Counted from the first letter of the stretch, positions 36,553 to 47,165 are shown. The stretch is 64,000 nt of DNA from Pseudooceanicola batsensis HTCC2597 (GCF_000152725.1 NZ_CH724131.1:3361416-3425415), one strand, 5' to 3'. Notes: generated by a model from the letters alone, not told the origin. Program-made: numbers and translations.

Positions 36553-36843
36553 ATGCTCTTTCTACAGACCTACTTTTTCTTCATCCTGTCCTTCGCGGCC
36601 TTCTTTGCGGCCGCGCTCTATTGCTATGTCGCCACGGGCGAGGGGCTCTGGCCCCGCGGGCTGGTCCTGCCGCTCGTCGGGGCCGCGCTGATCGCGCAGT
36701 CGGTCTACATGCCGATCCCCGGCTCCGACCTTTTGCTGATCCAGTCGATGGCGGTCTGCACCATGGGCGGATCGGTCCTGGGCATGTCGATCCGGATGTT
36801 CGTCCGCGCGATCCGCCGCCGCCGCGAGGCGCGGTTCGTCTGA
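36553..36843 (+). CDS. Small membrane protein between murC and murB
   Basis: Not recognised with confidence. The 96-residue product has three predicted membrane helices (about 5-25, 32-50, 62-80) and a basic tail (RAIRRRREARFV). Rhodobacterales often have a small membrane protein (DUF2484 type) at this exact place, and this may be a counterpart. The start is uncertain: ATG 36553 begins at the first helix, but GTG codons at 36538, 36544 and 36550 and others back to 36499 are in frame, and GAGG is at 36535. It lies 57 bases before murB and is presumably co-transcribed with it. Confidence 0.7.
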   Translation: MLFLQTYFFFILSFAAFFAAALYCYVATGEGLWPRGLVLPLVGAALIAQSVYMPIPGSDLLLIQSMAVCTMGGSVLGMSIRMFVRAIRRRREARFV

Positions 36844-36900
36844 CTTGCCGCCCCGCGCGGCCGTTGCTATCCCCGCCCGGTCACCCGCGCAGGAGAGAAC

Positions 36901-37839
36901 ATGCCCCGCCCCGACCGGATCGAGACCCGAGGACGCCTGACGGCGCAGAGGCCGCTGTCCGAGCTGACCTGGCTTCGGGTCGGCGGCCCGGCGGAGTGGT
37001 TCTTTCAGCCGGCCGACGAAACCGACCTTGCCGCGTTTCTCTCTGCCCTCGACCCCGAGGTGCCGGTCTTTCCCATGGGCGTCGGGTCGAACCTGATCGT
37101 GCGCGACGGCGGGTTGCCGGGGGTGGTGATCCGTCTGGGCCGCGGCTTCAACGCGATCACGGTGGAGGGCCGGCGGGTGACCGCCGGGGCGGCCGCGCTC
37201 GACGCCCATGTCGCGCGCCGCGCGGTCGAGGCCGGCGTGGACCTGACCTTCCTGCGCACGATCCCCGGCTCGATCGGCGGCGCGCTGCGCATGAACGCCG
37301 GCTGCTATGGCACCTACACGGCTGACAATTTCCACTCGGCCCGCGCGGTGACACGCGACGGGCGCCGGGTGACGCTGGGCTCGGGCGACATCGACTTTGC
37401 CTATCGTCAGACCGACATCCCCGAAGGCTGGGTCGTGACCGAAGTCACCTTCGAGGCCCCGGTCGGCGACCCGGCGGATCTGGCCGATCGGATGGCGGCG
37501 CAGTTGCAGAAACGCGACGAAACCCAGCCGACGAAAGAGCGCAGCGCCGGATCGACTTTCCGAAATCCGGCCGGCTTCTCCTCGACCGGGCAGGCGGACG
37601 ATGTGCATGATCTCAAGGCCTGGAAGCTGATCGACGACGCCGGAATGCGCGGCGCCCGCCACGGCGGCGCGCAGATGAGCGAGAAACATCCCAACTTCCT
37701 CCTGAACGCGGCAGGCGCGACCGCCGCGGAGCTCGAGGAACTGGGCGAGGACGTGCGAAAAAGGGTTTTCCAATCCTCCGGATTGACGCTAGAATGGGAA
37801 ATCATGCGCATCGGCGAACACGCCCCGAAAGAGGGCTAG
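36901..37839 (+). CDS. murB: UDP-N-acetylenolpyruvoylglucosamine reductase MurB
   Basis: 312-residue FAD enzyme reducing enolpyruvate to form UDP-MurNAc. FAD-binding elements [14 protein letters not shown] and [21 protein letters not shown] are followed by [25 protein letters not shown] with the catalytic Ser region, and [17 protein letters not shown] sits 5 bases before the ATG. Confidence 0.97.
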   Translation: MPRPDRIETRGRLTAQRPLSELTWLRVGGPAEWFFQPADETDLAAFLSALDPEVPVFPMGVGSNLIVRDGGLPGVVIRLGRGFNAITVEGRRVTAGAAALDAHVARRAVEAGVDLTFLRTIPGSIGGALRMNAGCYGTYTADNFHSARAVTRDGRRVTLGSGDIDFAYRQTDIPEGWVVTEVTFEAPVGDPADLADRMAAQLQKRDETQPTKERSAGSTFRNPAGFSSTGQADDVHDLKAWKLIDDAGMRGARHGGAQMSEKHPNFLLNAAGATAAELEELGEDVRKRVFQSSGLTLEWEIMRIGEHAPKEG

Positions 37840-37923
37840 GGCCAGAGCGCAGGGCAGATACAGGACCTTTCCGGTTCAAAGGCACATTATCGGGCGCAAT
37901 AAGCCCGGGACTTGAGGCACAAA

Positions 37924-38859
37924 GTGGGTTCGTCGAGCAGGGCAACCCCGAAAGTGGCGGTATTGATGGGTGGCCCCTCGGCCGAGCGCGAGGTGTCGCT
38001 GTCGACAGGGCGCGAATGCGCGGCCGCCTTGCGGGGCGAAGGCTATGAGGTGGTCGAGGTCGATGCGGACCGCGATCTCTCGGCGCGCCTCGCCGATCTC
38101 TCTCCCGACGTGGTCTTCAACGCCCTTCACGGCAGATGGGGCGAGGATGGCTGCGTCCAGGGCGTTCTCGAATGGATGCGGATCCCCTATACCCATTCCG
38201 GTGTCCTCGCCTCGGCGCTGGCCATGGACAAGGAGCGGACCAAGGGCGTCTATCGCCAGGCCGGACTGCCCTTCGCCGAAAGCTGCCTGGCCCGCAGGTC
38301 CGAGATTGTCTCCCGTCACGTGATGGAGCCGCCCTACGTCGTGAAGCCCTTCAACGAGGGGTCGTCGGTCGGCGTCTACCTTGTCCACGAGGTCGCGAAC
38401 GGGCCGCCGCAGGTCGATGAGGCGCTTCCCGAAACGCTCATGGTCGAGAAATTCGTGCCGGGCCGCGAACTGACCGTATCGGTCATGGGCACGGGCGAGG
38501 GCGATCCCGGCCCGCTCTGCGTCACCGAGATCCTGACGGACGGCTGGTATGACTACGAGGCGAAGTATACCCCCGGCGGGTCGCGCCATGTCTGCCCCGC
38601 CAAAATTCCGCAAGACATTGCCGCCGCCTGTCTCGACTACGCCCGGCGTGCGCATGTCGCGCTCGGATGCCGCGGCGTGTCGCGCACGGATTTCCGGTGG
38701 GACGAGACCCGCGGCGCCAAGGGGCTGATCCTGCTGGAAACCAATACGCAACCGGGCATGACCCCGACCTCGCTGACACCCGAACACGCCCAGGCCATGG
38801 GCATCGGCTTCGGCGCCCTGTGCCGCTGGCTGGTGGAGGATGCCTCATGCAACCGCTGA
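37924..38859 (+). CDS. ddl: D-alanine-D-alanine ligase
   Basis: 311-residue ATP-grasp enzyme making D-Ala-D-Ala for MurF. It has [48 protein letters not shown] and the Mg-binding [15 protein letters not shown]. The start is taken as GTG at 37924 because TTGAGG precedes it by 7 bases and the resulting N-terminus is of family length; the frame also opens at TTG 37912. It overlaps ftsQ by 13 bases. Confidence 0.96.
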   Translation: MGSSSRATPKVAVLMGGPSAEREVSLSTGRECAAALRGEGYEVVEVDADRDLSARLADLSPDVVFNALHGRWGEDGCVQGVLEWMRIPYTHSGVLASALAMDKERTKGVYRQAGLPFAESCLARRSEIVSRHVMEPPYVVKPFNEGSSVGVYLVHEVANGPPQVDEALPETLMVEKFVPGRELTVSVMGTGEGDPGPLCVTEILTDGWYDYEAKYTPGGSRHVCPAKIPQDIAAACLDYARRAHVALGCRGVSRTDFRWDETRGAKGLILLETNTQPGMTPTSLTPEHAQAMGIGFGALCRWLVEDASCNR

Positions 38860-39767
38860 CCGCGACCCGCGCCACCGCGCAGCACGCCCCGCGCGAGCCG
38901 GACAGGCCGCGCACCGACCCCGCGCCCTCGCGCGCCGCATACCGGCTGCAACGGGTCATGCTGACCCCGGCCTACCGCCTGACCCTGCGGGTCATCCTGC
39001 CCTTCCTGCTCTCGATGTCCCTGTCCGCCCTCTATCTGTCGGACGAGACCCGGCGCGATGCGCTGCTGCGCAAGGTTCACGACATCCGCAATCAGGTCGA
39101 GACGCGCCCCGAATTCATGGTCCGCCTGATGGCGGTCGAGGGCGCCTCGGCCGGGATCGAGGCGGATATCCGCGAGATTTCGCAGATCGACTTTCCGATC
39201 AGCACCTTCGACCTCGACCTCGACAACCTGCGGAGCGCGATCATCGGGCTGCCGGCCGTGGCCGACGCCCGCGCCCGCGTGCGCCAGCTCGGCGTGCTCG
39301 AGGTGACGGTCACCGAACGCGAGCCCGCCCTGGTCTGGCGCAGCCGCGAGGGGCTGCAACTGATCGACCGGACCGGCATCGTGATCGGAGAACTCGGCGC
39401 CCGGACCGACCGGGCCGATCTGCCTCTGATCGCGGGCCACAGGGCCTCCGAGGCGGTGGCCGAGGCCCTGGCGCTCATCGAGATCGCCGCCCCCTTCCGC
39501 GACCGGCTGCGCGGGCTGGAGCGCATCGGAGAACGCCGCTGGGACGTGGTGCTCGAGCCGGACCTGAGGATCATGCTGCCCGACCGGCAGCCGGAACTTG
39601 CGCTGGAACGGGCGATTGCCCTGCACGAGGCGCAGGATGTGCTGGACCGCGACGTGGCGGCGCTGGATCTGCGCCTCGCCGCGCGTCCGACGGTCCGAAT
39701 GAACGCCGGGGCGCTCGATCGCTGGCGGCAGATAAAGGACGTCTATCTGGGGACGGGTGACAGATGA
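38847..39767 (+). CDS. ftsQ: Cell division protein FtsQ
   Basis: 306-residue bitopic protein: about 45 cytoplasmic residues, one membrane helix ([20 protein letters not shown], about 45-64), a POTRA-like domain ([18 protein letters not shown] then [13 protein letters not shown]) and the FtsQ domain. It recruits FtsL/FtsB to the septum. The start overlaps the ddl end and the stop overlaps ftsA (ATGA). Confidence 0.95.
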   Translation: MQPLTATRATAQHAPREPDRPRTDPAPSRAAYRLQRVMLTPAYRLTLRVILPFLLSMSLSALYLSDETRRDALLRKVHDIRNQVETRPEFMVRLMAVEGASAGIEADIREISQIDFPISTFDLDLDNLRSAIIGLPAVADARARVRQLGVLEVTVTEREPALVWRSREGLQLIDRTGIVIGELGARTDRADLPLIAGHRASEAVAEALALIEIAAPFRDRLRGLERIGERRWDVVLEPDLRIMLPDRQPELALERAIALHEAQDVLDRDVAALDLRLAARPTVRMNAGALDRWRQIKDVYLGTGDR

Positions 39768-41095
39768 CCATGCTTTACGAAACGCAACGTGCGATGCGCA
39801 ACATGCGCAAGGCGGCCCTGCAGCGCGGCGTGGTGGCCGTGCTGGACGTGGGCAGCAGCAAGATTGCCTGCCTTGTGCTGCGCATCGACCAGACCGGCAC
39901 GACGGCGCGCGGCGACTCCGGGTCGCTGGCGGGGCAGGCCGGCTTCCGCGTGATCGGCGCCGCGACCACGCGCTCGCGCGGGGTGAATTTCGGCGAGATC
40001 GACGCCATGCCCGAGGCCGAGCGCGCGATCCGGACGGCCGTGCAGGCCGCGCAGAAGATGGCCAACATCCGCGTCGACCACGTCATCGCCTGCTTCTCGG
40101 GCGCGGCACCCCGGTCCTACGGGCTGGCGGGCGAGATCGAGGTCGAGGACCAGGCTGTCAGCGAACAGGACATCTCGCGCGTGCTCGCCGCCTGCGACGT
40201 GCCCGACTACGGCCCCGGCCGCGAGGTGCTGCACGCCCAGCCCGTCAACTTCGCCCTCGACCACCGCTCGGGCCTCAGCGATCCGCGCGGCCAGATCGGC
40301 CATGTGCTCTCGACCGACCTGCACATGCTGACAGTGGATGCCACGGCGGTGCAGAACCTCGCCTATTGCCTCAAGCGTTGCGATCTCGAGCTCGCCGGCG
40401 TCGCCTCTTCCGCCTACGTCACCGGCATTTCCTCACTGGTCGAGGACGAGCAGGAACTGGGCGCGGCCTGCATCGACATGGGCGGCGGGACCACCGGCCT
40501 CTCGATCTTCATGAAAAAGCACATGATCTATGCCGACACGGTCCGCATGGGCGGGGATCACGTCACCTCGGACATCTCGATGGCGCTGCAGATCCCGGCC
40601 TCGCATGCCGAGCGGATCAAGACCTTCTACGGCGGCGTCGTCGCCACCGGCCGCGACGATCTCGAGCGGATCGAACTGAAGAGCGAGACGGGCGACTGGA
40701 ACCACGACCGGCGCGAGGTCTCGGTCGCCGAACTGATCGGCATCATGCGCCCGAGGGTCGAGGAGATCCTCGAAGAGGTCCGCCACCGTCTGGATGCCGC
40801 CGGGTTCGACCACCTGCCATCGCAGCAGATCGTCCTGACGGGCGGCGCCAGCCAGATCCCCGGGCTCGACGGTCTCGCCTCGCGCATCCTCGGTCAGCGC
40901 GTGCGTCTCGGCCGGCCGCTCCGCGTGCACGGTCTGCCGCAGGCCGCCACCGGCCCCGGATTCGCTTCGTCGGTCGGCATGTGCCTCTTCGCCGCCCGGC
41001 CGCAGGACGAATGGTGGGATTTCGAGGTGCCGATCGATCGCTATCCGGCCAAGAGCCTCCGCCGCGCGGTGCGCTGGTTCAAGGACAACTGGTAA
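39764..41095 (+). CDS. ftsA: Cell division protein FtsA
   Basis: 443-residue actin-like membrane tether for FtsZ. Phosphate-binding motifs VAVLDVGSSKIACLV (about 22) and ACIDMGGGTTGLSIF (about 235) and the adenosine motif IVLTGGASQIPGL are clear. The C-terminus ends in a short amphipathic helix (LRRAVRWFKDNW) suited to membrane binding. Translation is coupled to ftsQ. Confidence 0.97.
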   Translation: MTMLYETQRAMRNMRKAALQRGVVAVLDVGSSKIACLVLRIDQTGTTARGDSGSLAGQAGFRVIGAATTRSRGVNFGEIDAMPEAERAIRTAVQAAQKMANIRVDHVIACFSGAAPRSYGLAGEIEVEDQAVSEQDISRVLAACDVPDYGPGREVLHAQPVNFALDHRSGLSDPRGQIGHVLSTDLHMLTVDATAVQNLAYCLKRCDLELAGVASSAYVTGISSLVEDEQELGAACIDMGGGTTGLSIFMKKHMIYADTVRMGGDHVTSDISMALQIPASHAERIKTFYGGVVATGRDDLERIELKSETGDWNHDRREVSVAELIGIMRPRVEEILEEVRHRLDAAGFDHLPSQQIVLTGGASQIPGLDGLASRILGQRVRLGRPLRVHGLPQAATGPGFASSVGMCLFAARPQDEWWDFEVPIDRYPAKSLRRAVRWFKDNW

Positions 41096-41162
41096 CCGGC
41101 GGCACCCGCCGCTCCCGGCGGTCGCGATCGGCAAGTCCTTGCGAAACGGGATGAATTCTCCG

Positions 41163-41452
41163 GAATCCGTTGGCCCCCGCGCGCGGTTTGTGCCACGATT
41201 CCCGCCAATGGGGCGGATAACGTCCGAGTCGGCGCGAGCAGTGACCACTCATCATCGAAGGAGAATCGGGCTGTCGCTAAGGCGCTAGATTCGCTGTATG
41301 TTCGGACTGTACTTGCTCAGCTCCGCTCTATTCTTGCGTATTCTTGAACTTCAAGATTTGGCTGTAACAGCAATATCGCGCTTGATTTCTTGAGTTTCTC
41401 ACCAGATTTTGCGGCAATTCCCCAGATTTGCTGATGACCTCGGCCCAGACTC
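41163..41452. promoter_or_regulatory. ftsZ upstream region with six GANTC sites
   Basis: The 425-base ftsA-ftsZ gap contains no gene and is locally AT-rich. It holds GANTC (CcrM methylation) sites at 41163, 41197, 41226, 41263, 41288 and 41448, with a further one at 41529 just inside ftsZ. It also has a perfect inverted repeat TCTTGAA-C-TTCAAGA at 41342-41356. In Caulobacter ftsZ transcription depends on CcrM methylation of its promoter; a similar control here is inferred. I cannot place a -35/-10. Confidence 0.55.
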
Positions 41453-41520
41453 GCGTTACAGTCATCAACGATAGGCATGAATAATCATCCCACAAGATGG
41501 CTCCACAGGCGGAAGAAACC

Positions 41521-43149
41521 ATGGCATTGAATCTCTCGGTCCCGGGACAGCAGGAAGAACTGAAACCGCGCATCACCGTATTCGGTGTCGGGGGCGCCGG
41601 TGGCAACGCAGTCAACAACATGATCGACAAGGCGCTGGACGGCGTCGATTTCGTCGTGGCCAACACGGATGCCCAGGCCCTTCAGCAAAGCCGGGCAGAG
41701 CACCGCATCCAGCTTGGCGTGAAGGTGACCGAAGGACTGGGCGCCGGCGCCAAGGCGTCGATCGGGGCCGCCGCCGCCGAAGAGAGCATCGAACAGATCG
41801 TCGATCAGCTGGCCGGGTCGCACATGTGCTTCATCACCGCCGGCATGGGCGGCGGCACCGGGACCGGCGCCGCGCCGATCATCGCGCAGGCCGCACGTGA
41901 ACTGGGCGTGCTGACCGTCGGCGTCGTCACCAAGCCGTTCCAGTTCGAGGGCGGCAAGCGGATGAAGCAGGCCGAGGACGGGGTCGAATCCCTTCAGAAG
42001 ATGGTCGATACGCTGATCATCATCCCCAACCAGAACCTCTTCCGCCTCGCCAACGAGAAGACGACCTTCACCGAAGCCTTCTCGATGGCGGATGACGTGC
42101 TCTACCAGGGCGTGAAGGGTGTCACCGACCTGATGGTGCGTCCCGGCCTGATCAACCTCGACTTCGCCGACGTGCGCGCGGTGATGGACGAGATGGGCAA
42201 GGCCATGATGGGCACCGGCGAGGCCGAGGGCGAGGATCGTGCGATCCAGGCCGCCGAGAAGGCCATCGCGAACCCGCTGCTGGACGAGATCAGCCTGCGC
42301 GGCGCGAAGGGCGTGCTCATCAACATCACCGGCGCCGACGATCTCACCCTGTTCGAACTCGACGAGGCGGCCAACCGGATCCGCGAAGAGGTCGATCCGG
42401 ACGCGAACATCATCGTGGGCTCCACGCTCGATCCGAACATGGAAGGCCGGATGCGGGTCTCGGTCGTCGCCACCGGCATCGACGTCAGCGACATGTCCAA
42501 GGACGTTCCGACCCCGCGCCGCCGGGCCCCCGAGGCGCCCGCCGCCGTCGAGGCCCCCGTGGCATTCGTCGCGCCGGAACCGGTCGAGGCGGCCTATGAA
42601 CCCGCGCCTGCCCCGGCGCCGGAACCCCGCCCCGAGCCGGTCCATGCCGTCGCCGTCGAGGAAGATGACGAGAACGAGCCCTCGCTCTTCCACGATTTCG
42701 ACGCCGCCGAGGCCGAGCGGGACGCCGAAACCTACCACTACGAGGACACGACGGACGAGGGCGTTCCCGCCCCGGCCTACCGTCCGCAGGCCGTGCAGCC
42801 GGCACCGCAGCCCGCTCCGCAGCAGGCGGAACGTCCGTCCCCGGCAGAGTTCGTCGCGCCCCGCGCGCCCCGTCAGGGCCAGCCCTCGGCCGAGACTCTC
42901 GCCCGCCTGCAGGCCGCCGTCACCAACAAGACGTCGGCGCGCCAGGCCGAGCATCATCACGAGGAAAAGTCGCGCTTCGGCATCAACTCCCTCATCAACC
43001 GCATGACCGGCGAGCAGAAACACGCCGCCGCGGGCCAGCCCAAGCCGCAGCCGGCCCTGCGCACGCAGGAGGCGCCGCGCCCGGCCGAGAAGGATCCGGA
43101 TCAGGAACGGATCGAGATCCCCGCCTTCCTGCGCCGCCAGGCGAACTGA
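41521..43149 (+). CDS. ftsZ: Cell division GTPase FtsZ
   Basis: 542-residue tubulin homologue forming the Z ring. The GTPase domain (about 1-320) has [18 protein letters not shown], the tubulin signature [10 protein letters not shown] near 110, and NTDAQAL. A long Ala/Pro/Glu-rich linker (about 330-520) follows, ending in the conserved tail [14 protein letters not shown] that binds FtsA and other partners. The ATG at 41521 is preferred because GGAAG lies 7 bases upstream and MALNLS is the family start; ATG 41497 is also in frame. It probably has its own promoter and is followed by a terminator. Confidence 0.97.
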   Translation: MALNLSVPGQQEELKPRITVFGVGGAGGNAVNNMIDKALDGVDFVVANTDAQALQQSRAEHRIQLGVKVTEGLGAGAKASIGAAAAEESIEQIVDQLAGSHMCFITAGMGGGTGTGAAPIIAQAARELGVLTVGVVTKPFQFEGGKRMKQAEDGVESLQKMVDTLIIIPNQNLFRLANEKTTFTEAFSMADDVLYQGVKGVTDLMVRPGLINLDFADVRAVMDEMGKAMMGTGEAEGEDRAIQAAEKAIANPLLDEISLRGAKGVLINITGADDLTLFELDEAANRIREEVDPDANIIVGSTLDPNMEGRMRVSVVATGIDVSDMSKDVPTPRRRAPEAPAAVEAPVAFVAPEPVEAAYEPAPAPAPEPRPEPVHAVAVEEDDENEPSLFHDFDAAEAERDAETYHYEDTTDEGVPAPAYRPQAVQPAPQPAPQQAERPSPAEFVAPRAPRQGQPSAETLARLQAAVTNKTSARQAEHHHEEKSRFGINSLINRMTGEQKHAAAGQPKPQPALRTQEAPRPAEKDPDQERIEIPAFLRRQAN

Positions 43150-43173
43150 TCCGGGATCAGGGACACTGACCAG

Positions 43174-43200
43174 CGGCCGCCCTTCGGGGCGGCCGTTTCC
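43174..43200 (+). terminator. Intrinsic terminator after ftsZ
   Basis: Stem CGGCCGCCC, loop TTC, stem GGGGCGGCCG, followed by TTTCCGTTTG, 25 bases after the ftsZ stop. It separates the dcw transcript from lpxC. Confidence 0.85.
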
Positions 43201-43399
43201 GTTTGTCTGCAACGATCTGCGGTCCTGTGCTCACCCATTGCGCGAAGCGCCGGATTGGCTGCCCGCCCATGTTTCATTTCGTTGCAAAGAGTGAATTGAG
43301 TCGGACCGCCCCCCGCCATAGGTAGAAGACCACGGACAGGCCGGTCATGCCGTCATGCGGCGGCACCGGCGGAAGACGTGTTCGGAAAGTGGGGATCGC

Positions 43400-44323
43400 G
43401 TGCAGAAGACGCTGAAATCGGCGGTACGGTTCGAAGGTGTCGGGCTCCATAGCGGGGCGCCGGCCACGCTGATCGTGCGCCCCGCTGCCGCGAACCACGG
43501 CATCCGTTTCCGCCGCACGGACATCCGCATCGGCGACGCCGAGATCCCGGCCATCTGGAGCGCGGTCAACCGTACGCCCCTCTGCACCCGCCTGGAAAAC
43601 CGGTCGGGCGCCTCGGTCTCGACGGTCGAGCACCTGATGGCGGCCTTCGCGGGCTGCGGCATCCATAACGCCCTGGTCGAGATCGACGGCCCCGAGGTTC
43701 CCATCCTCGACGGCTCCTCCGCCCCCTTCGTCCGCGCCTTCCTGGGATGCGGGCTGACCGTGCAGGCGGCCCCGATCCGCGCGATCCGCATCCTCCGCCC
43801 GGTCGAGGTGCGCAATGGCGACGCCGCCGCCCGCCTCGAACCCAGCCGCGTGATGGAGATCGCTTTCGGCATCGACTTTGCCGACGGCGCCATCGGGTCG
43901 CAGCGCAAGCAGCTGACGATGGAGAACGGGACCTTCGTGCGCGAACTCTGCGACTGCCGGACCTTCTGCCGCCAGGCCGATGTCGACGCGATGCGCGCGC
44001 AGGGGCTGGCCCTGGGCGGTGTGCCGGGCGAGAACGCGGTGGTCTTCGACGGCGATGCGGTTGTCAGCCCGGGCGGTCTGCGCCGGCGCGACGAACCCGT
44101 GCGGCACAAGATGCTCGACGCGCTCGGCGACCTGCTGCTGGCGGGCGGTCCGGTCCTGGGCCTCTATACCGGCACACGCGCGGGACACAGCCTGACGAAC
44201 ACGCTGCTGCGCGCGGTTTTCGCCGACAGCGCGAATTACGAGATCGTCGACTGCGACGCGGCCACCGCCCGCTGTTTGCCGGGGGCTGGCGTCCATCTCG
44301 CGGAAATTCCCGCAGTCGCCTGA
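43400..44323 (+). CDS. lpxC: UDP-3-O-acyl-N-acetylglucosamine deacetylase LpxC
   Basis: 307-residue Zn enzyme for the committed step of lipid A synthesis. Zinc ligands are visible as the His of STVEHLMAAFAG and the His/Asp of RHKMLDALGDLLLAG; the N-terminal QKTLKSAVRFEGVGLHSG is diagnostic. GTG at 43400 is chosen: GTGGGGA precedes it and upstream in-frame residues are not LpxC-like. Its usual place directly after ftsZ supports the call. Confidence 0.97.
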   Translation: MQKTLKSAVRFEGVGLHSGAPATLIVRPAAANHGIRFRRTDIRIGDAEIPAIWSAVNRTPLCTRLENRSGASVSTVEHLMAAFAGCGIHNALVEIDGPEVPILDGSSAPFVRAFLGCGLTVQAAPIRAIRILRPVEVRNGDAAARLEPSRVMEIAFGIDFADGAIGSQRKQLTMENGTFVRELCDCRTFCRQADVDAMRAQGLALGGVPGENAVVFDGDAVVSPGGLRRRDEPVRHKMLDALGDLLLAGGPVLGLYTGTRAGHSLTNTLLRAVFADSANYEIVDCDAATARCLPGAGVHLAEIPAVA

Positions 44324-44470
44324 TTTCCTGTGGAAAGCGCCCGCATCTTGCGACATGGATGGGGGTGAAAGTCGATTTGCCCCCCCGGTTTTCTGTGCTA
44401 GACCCTTGGGGACGGCCGGTCCTTCACCGGGTTCGGCGGTTTGCGGAGTGGGCAAATCATAACAAGACGT

Positions 44471-45343
44471 ATGAGGCGGCACGTGGGGAAGTCTGGATTG
44501 TCTGGCGGAAAAACGCGGGCCGCGGCGATTCTGCTTTGCGTGGCGCTGGCCGGCTGCGGCGGAACCTCGACCGACGGGCTCGGGATGGGGGGCCAACCGA
44601 TCGAGTCCTTCACGGCCGAACAGATCTACCAGCGCGGCGAATACGAACTGGACAGCAGCGACTATGACAGCGCTGCCGAGTATTTCGGCGAGGTGGAGCG
44701 CCTCTATCCCTACTCGGAATGGGCCAAGCGCGCGCTGATCATGCAGGCCTTTTCCTTCCACAAGGACAAGAACTACGAGGAGAGCCGCGCCTCGGCGCAG
44801 CGTTTCATCGACTTCTACCCGACGGATGACGATGCCGCCTATGCCCAGTACCTGCTGGCGCTCAGCTATTACGACCAGATTGACGAGGTCGGCCGCGACC
44901 AGGGGCTGACCTTCCAGGCGCTGCAATCTCTGCGGACCGTCATCGAACGCTATCCCGAAAGCGACTATGCCCGCTCGGCCATCCTGAAATTCGACCTGGC
45001 CTTCGATCACCTCGCCGCCAAGGAGATGGAGATCGGGCGCTATTACCTCAAGCGCGATCATTTCCCGGCCGCGATCAACCGTTTCCGTGTCGTGGTCGAG
45101 GATTTCCAGACCACGACCCACACCGCCGAAGCCCTGCACCGCCTGGTCGAGGCCTATCTCAGCCTCGGCCTGACGGACGAGGCGCAGACCGCCGGTGCGA
45201 TCCTGGGCCACAACTTCCAGTCCACCGAATGGTACGAAGACAGCTATCGCCTGCTGACACGGCAGGGGCTCGAGCCCAAGGTTCGCGGCAACAACTGGCT
45301 TGCCAAGGTCTATCGCCAGATGATTCAGGGCAAATGGCTGTGA
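44471..45343 (+). CDS. bamD: Outer-membrane assembly lipoprotein BamD
   Basis: 290-residue precursor of the TPR lipoprotein of the BAM complex. A signal peptide (AAAILLCVALAGC) ends in the lipobox LAGC. TPR-like repeats follow (YQRGEYELDSSDYDSAAEYF, RVVVEDFQTTTHTAEALHRL). The start could be ATG 44471 or GTG 44483, the latter with GAGG at good spacing; both give a functional signal. It lies between lpxC and recN, its usual neighbours. Confidence 0.94.
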   Translation: MRRHVGKSGLSGGKTRAAAILLCVALAGCGGTSTDGLGMGGQPIESFTAEQIYQRGEYELDSSDYDSAAEYFGEVERLYPYSEWAKRALIMQAFSFHKDKNYEESRASAQRFIDFYPTDDDAAYAQYLLALSYYDQIDEVGRDQGLTFQALQSLRTVIERYPESDYARSAILKFDLAFDHLAAKEMEIGRYYLKRDHFPAAINRFRVVVEDFQTTTHTAEALHRLVEAYLSLGLTDEAQTAGAILGHNFQSTEWYEDSYRLLTRQGLEPKVRGNNWLAKVYRQMIQGKWL

Positions 45344-45382
45344 TCCGCCCCGCAAGACGGGGTCCCCTGGCAGGATAGATCG

Positions 45383-47029
45383 ATGCTTCGCGGGCTGGAC
45401 ATCCGGGACATGCTGATCATCGACCGGCTGGAACTTGAATTCCAGCCGGGTCTCAACGTGCTGACCGGCGAAACCGGCGCCGGCAAGTCCATCCTGCTGG
45501 ATTCGCTGGGGTTCGTGCTCGGCTGGCGGGGCCGGGCCGATCTGGTCCGGCAGGGCGCCGGCCAGGGCGAGGTCACCGCCTGGTTCGATCTGCCCGACGA
45601 TCATCCGGCCCGTGCCGTCCTGTCCGAAGCCGGCATTCCCGGCGGATCCGAACTGATCCTGCGCCGGGTGAACACGGCCGACGGGCGCAAGACGGCCTGG
45701 GTGAACGATCGCCGCACCTCGGGCGATGTTCTCCGCGCGCTCTCGGACACGCTGGTAGAGCTGCACGGGCAGCATGACGACCGTGGCCTGCTGAACCCGC
45801 GCGGTCACCTGGCCCTGCTCGACGCCTTCATGGCGCGCGCCGACCTGATCGAGACGACCCGCGCCGCATGGAGCGCCCGCCGCGCCGCCACCCGGGAACT
45901 GGAAACCGCCCGCGCCGCACTGGACGAGGTCCGCGCGGAAGAGGATTTCCTGCGCCACGCCGTGGCGGAACTCGACACGCTCGACCCGCAGCCGGGCGAG
46001 GACGACGCGTTGGATACCCGCCGCCGCCTCATGCAATCGGCGGGCAAGGTCCGCGAGGACATCGCCCGCGCTGCCGCGGCCCTGGGCTCGGACGGGGCCG
46101 AAGGTCTGTTGACGGACGCCCTGCGCTGGCTCGACGGGGCGGCGGACGGGACCGAGGGGCGCCTCGATGTGCCGCTCTCGGCCCTGTCGCGGGCCCTGAC
46201 CGAACTGGGCGAGGCGACGGATGGCGTGGAGCGCTGCCTCGAAGAGCTTTCAGTCGATCCTCTGGAGCTGGAACGGACCGAGGAACGCCTCTTCGCCATC
46301 CGCGCCGCGGCCCGCAAACATGGCGTGGCGCCCGACGATCTTCCGGCCTTCGCCGACAGCCTGCGCGAGCGTCTGAACCGGCTGGACAGCGGCGCCGAGC
46401 ACATGAAATCGCTGGAAAGGACCGCCTCGGAGGCCGAGGCGCGCCATGCCGCCGCCGCGCAGGAGCTCTCCGACGCCCGCGCCCAGGCCGCTGCCCGGCT
46501 GGATGCGGCGGTGATGCAGGAGCTGGCGCCGCTCAAGATGGAGCGCGCGGTTTTCCGCACGGTGATCGACCGCCGCGAGCCGGGGCCGGACGGCATCGAC
46601 GACGCGACCTTCACCGTCGCCACCAATCCCGGCGCCCCGGCGGGCGCGCTGAACCGGATCGCCTCGGGCGGGGAACTGTCCCGCTTTCTCCTGGCGCTCA
46701 AGGTCTGCCTGCGGGGCGAGCAGTCCGAGGCCACGATGATCTTCGACGAGATCGACCGCGGCGTCGGCGGCGCCACGGCGGATGCGGTCGGCCGGCGGCT
46801 GGCGTCGCTTGCGCGTTCAGGACAGGTCCTGGTGGTCACCCATTCGCCCCAGGTCGCCGCGCTCGGCGCGCATCACTGGCGCGTGGCCAAGCGGGTCGAG
46901 GGGGATGTGACGCTTTCGACAGTCACGCCCCTAAACCCCTCCGCCCGTGTCGACGAGATCGCTCGGATGCTCTCGGGCGACCGGGTGACGGATGAGGCGC
47001 GCGCCGCGGCGCTGGCCCTTCTGGGATAG
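45383..47029 (+). CDS. recN: DNA repair ATPase RecN
   Basis: 548-residue SMC-like protein for double-strand-break repair. Walker A GETGAGKSILLDSLGF is near residue 28, a coiled-coil middle section follows (about 150-360), then the ABC signature ASGGELSRFLLALK and Walker B MIFDEIDRGVGG. It begins 39 bases after bamD and probably shares its transcript. In many bacteria recN is LexA-controlled; I see no clear operator. Confidence 0.95.
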   Translation: MLRGLDIRDMLIIDRLELEFQPGLNVLTGETGAGKSILLDSLGFVLGWRGRADLVRQGAGQGEVTAWFDLPDDHPARAVLSEAGIPGGSELILRRVNTADGRKTAWVNDRRTSGDVLRALSDTLVELHGQHDDRGLLNPRGHLALLDAFMARADLIETTRAAWSARRAATRELETARAALDEVRAEEDFLRHAVAELDTLDPQPGEDDALDTRRRLMQSAGKVREDIARAAAALGSDGAEGLLTDALRWLDGAADGTEGRLDVPLSALSRALTELGEATDGVERCLEELSVDPLELERTEERLFAIRAAARKHGVAPDDLPAFADSLRERLNRLDSGAEHMKSLERTASEAEARHAAAAQELSDARAQAAARLDAAVMQELAPLKMERAVFRTVIDRREPGPDGIDDATFTVATNPGAPAGALNRIASGGELSRFLLALKVCLRGEQSEATMIFDEIDRGVGGATADAVGRRLASLARSGQVLVVTHSPQVAALGAHHWRVAKRVEGDVTLSTVTPLNPSARVDEIARMLSGDRVTDEARAAALALLG

Positions 47030-47041
47030 GGTGCCGGGCAC

Positions 47042-47076
47042 AAAAAAACCCCGATCCGCCTGACACAGACCGGGGC
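47042..47076 (-). terminator. Intrinsic terminator of the LuxR-type regulator gene
   Basis: On the minus strand CCCCGGTC ... GATCGGGG (one mismatch) is followed by seven T (47048-47042), about 90 bases after the stop. It lies in the convergent gap with recN. Confidence 0.75.
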
Positions 47077-47165
47077 CACAACACGATACCGCTTACGTGC
47101 ATCTTTCCTATGTGAAACCCGTTTCGGCGTCATACCCCAAACGGGTTAAAAAGCGGTGTGCAGGG

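Noticed and set aside
43274..46036. Open frame of 920 codons opposite lpxC, bamD and recN
   Set aside because: Spans three real plus-strand genes with clear motifs; composition is typical of antisense reading.
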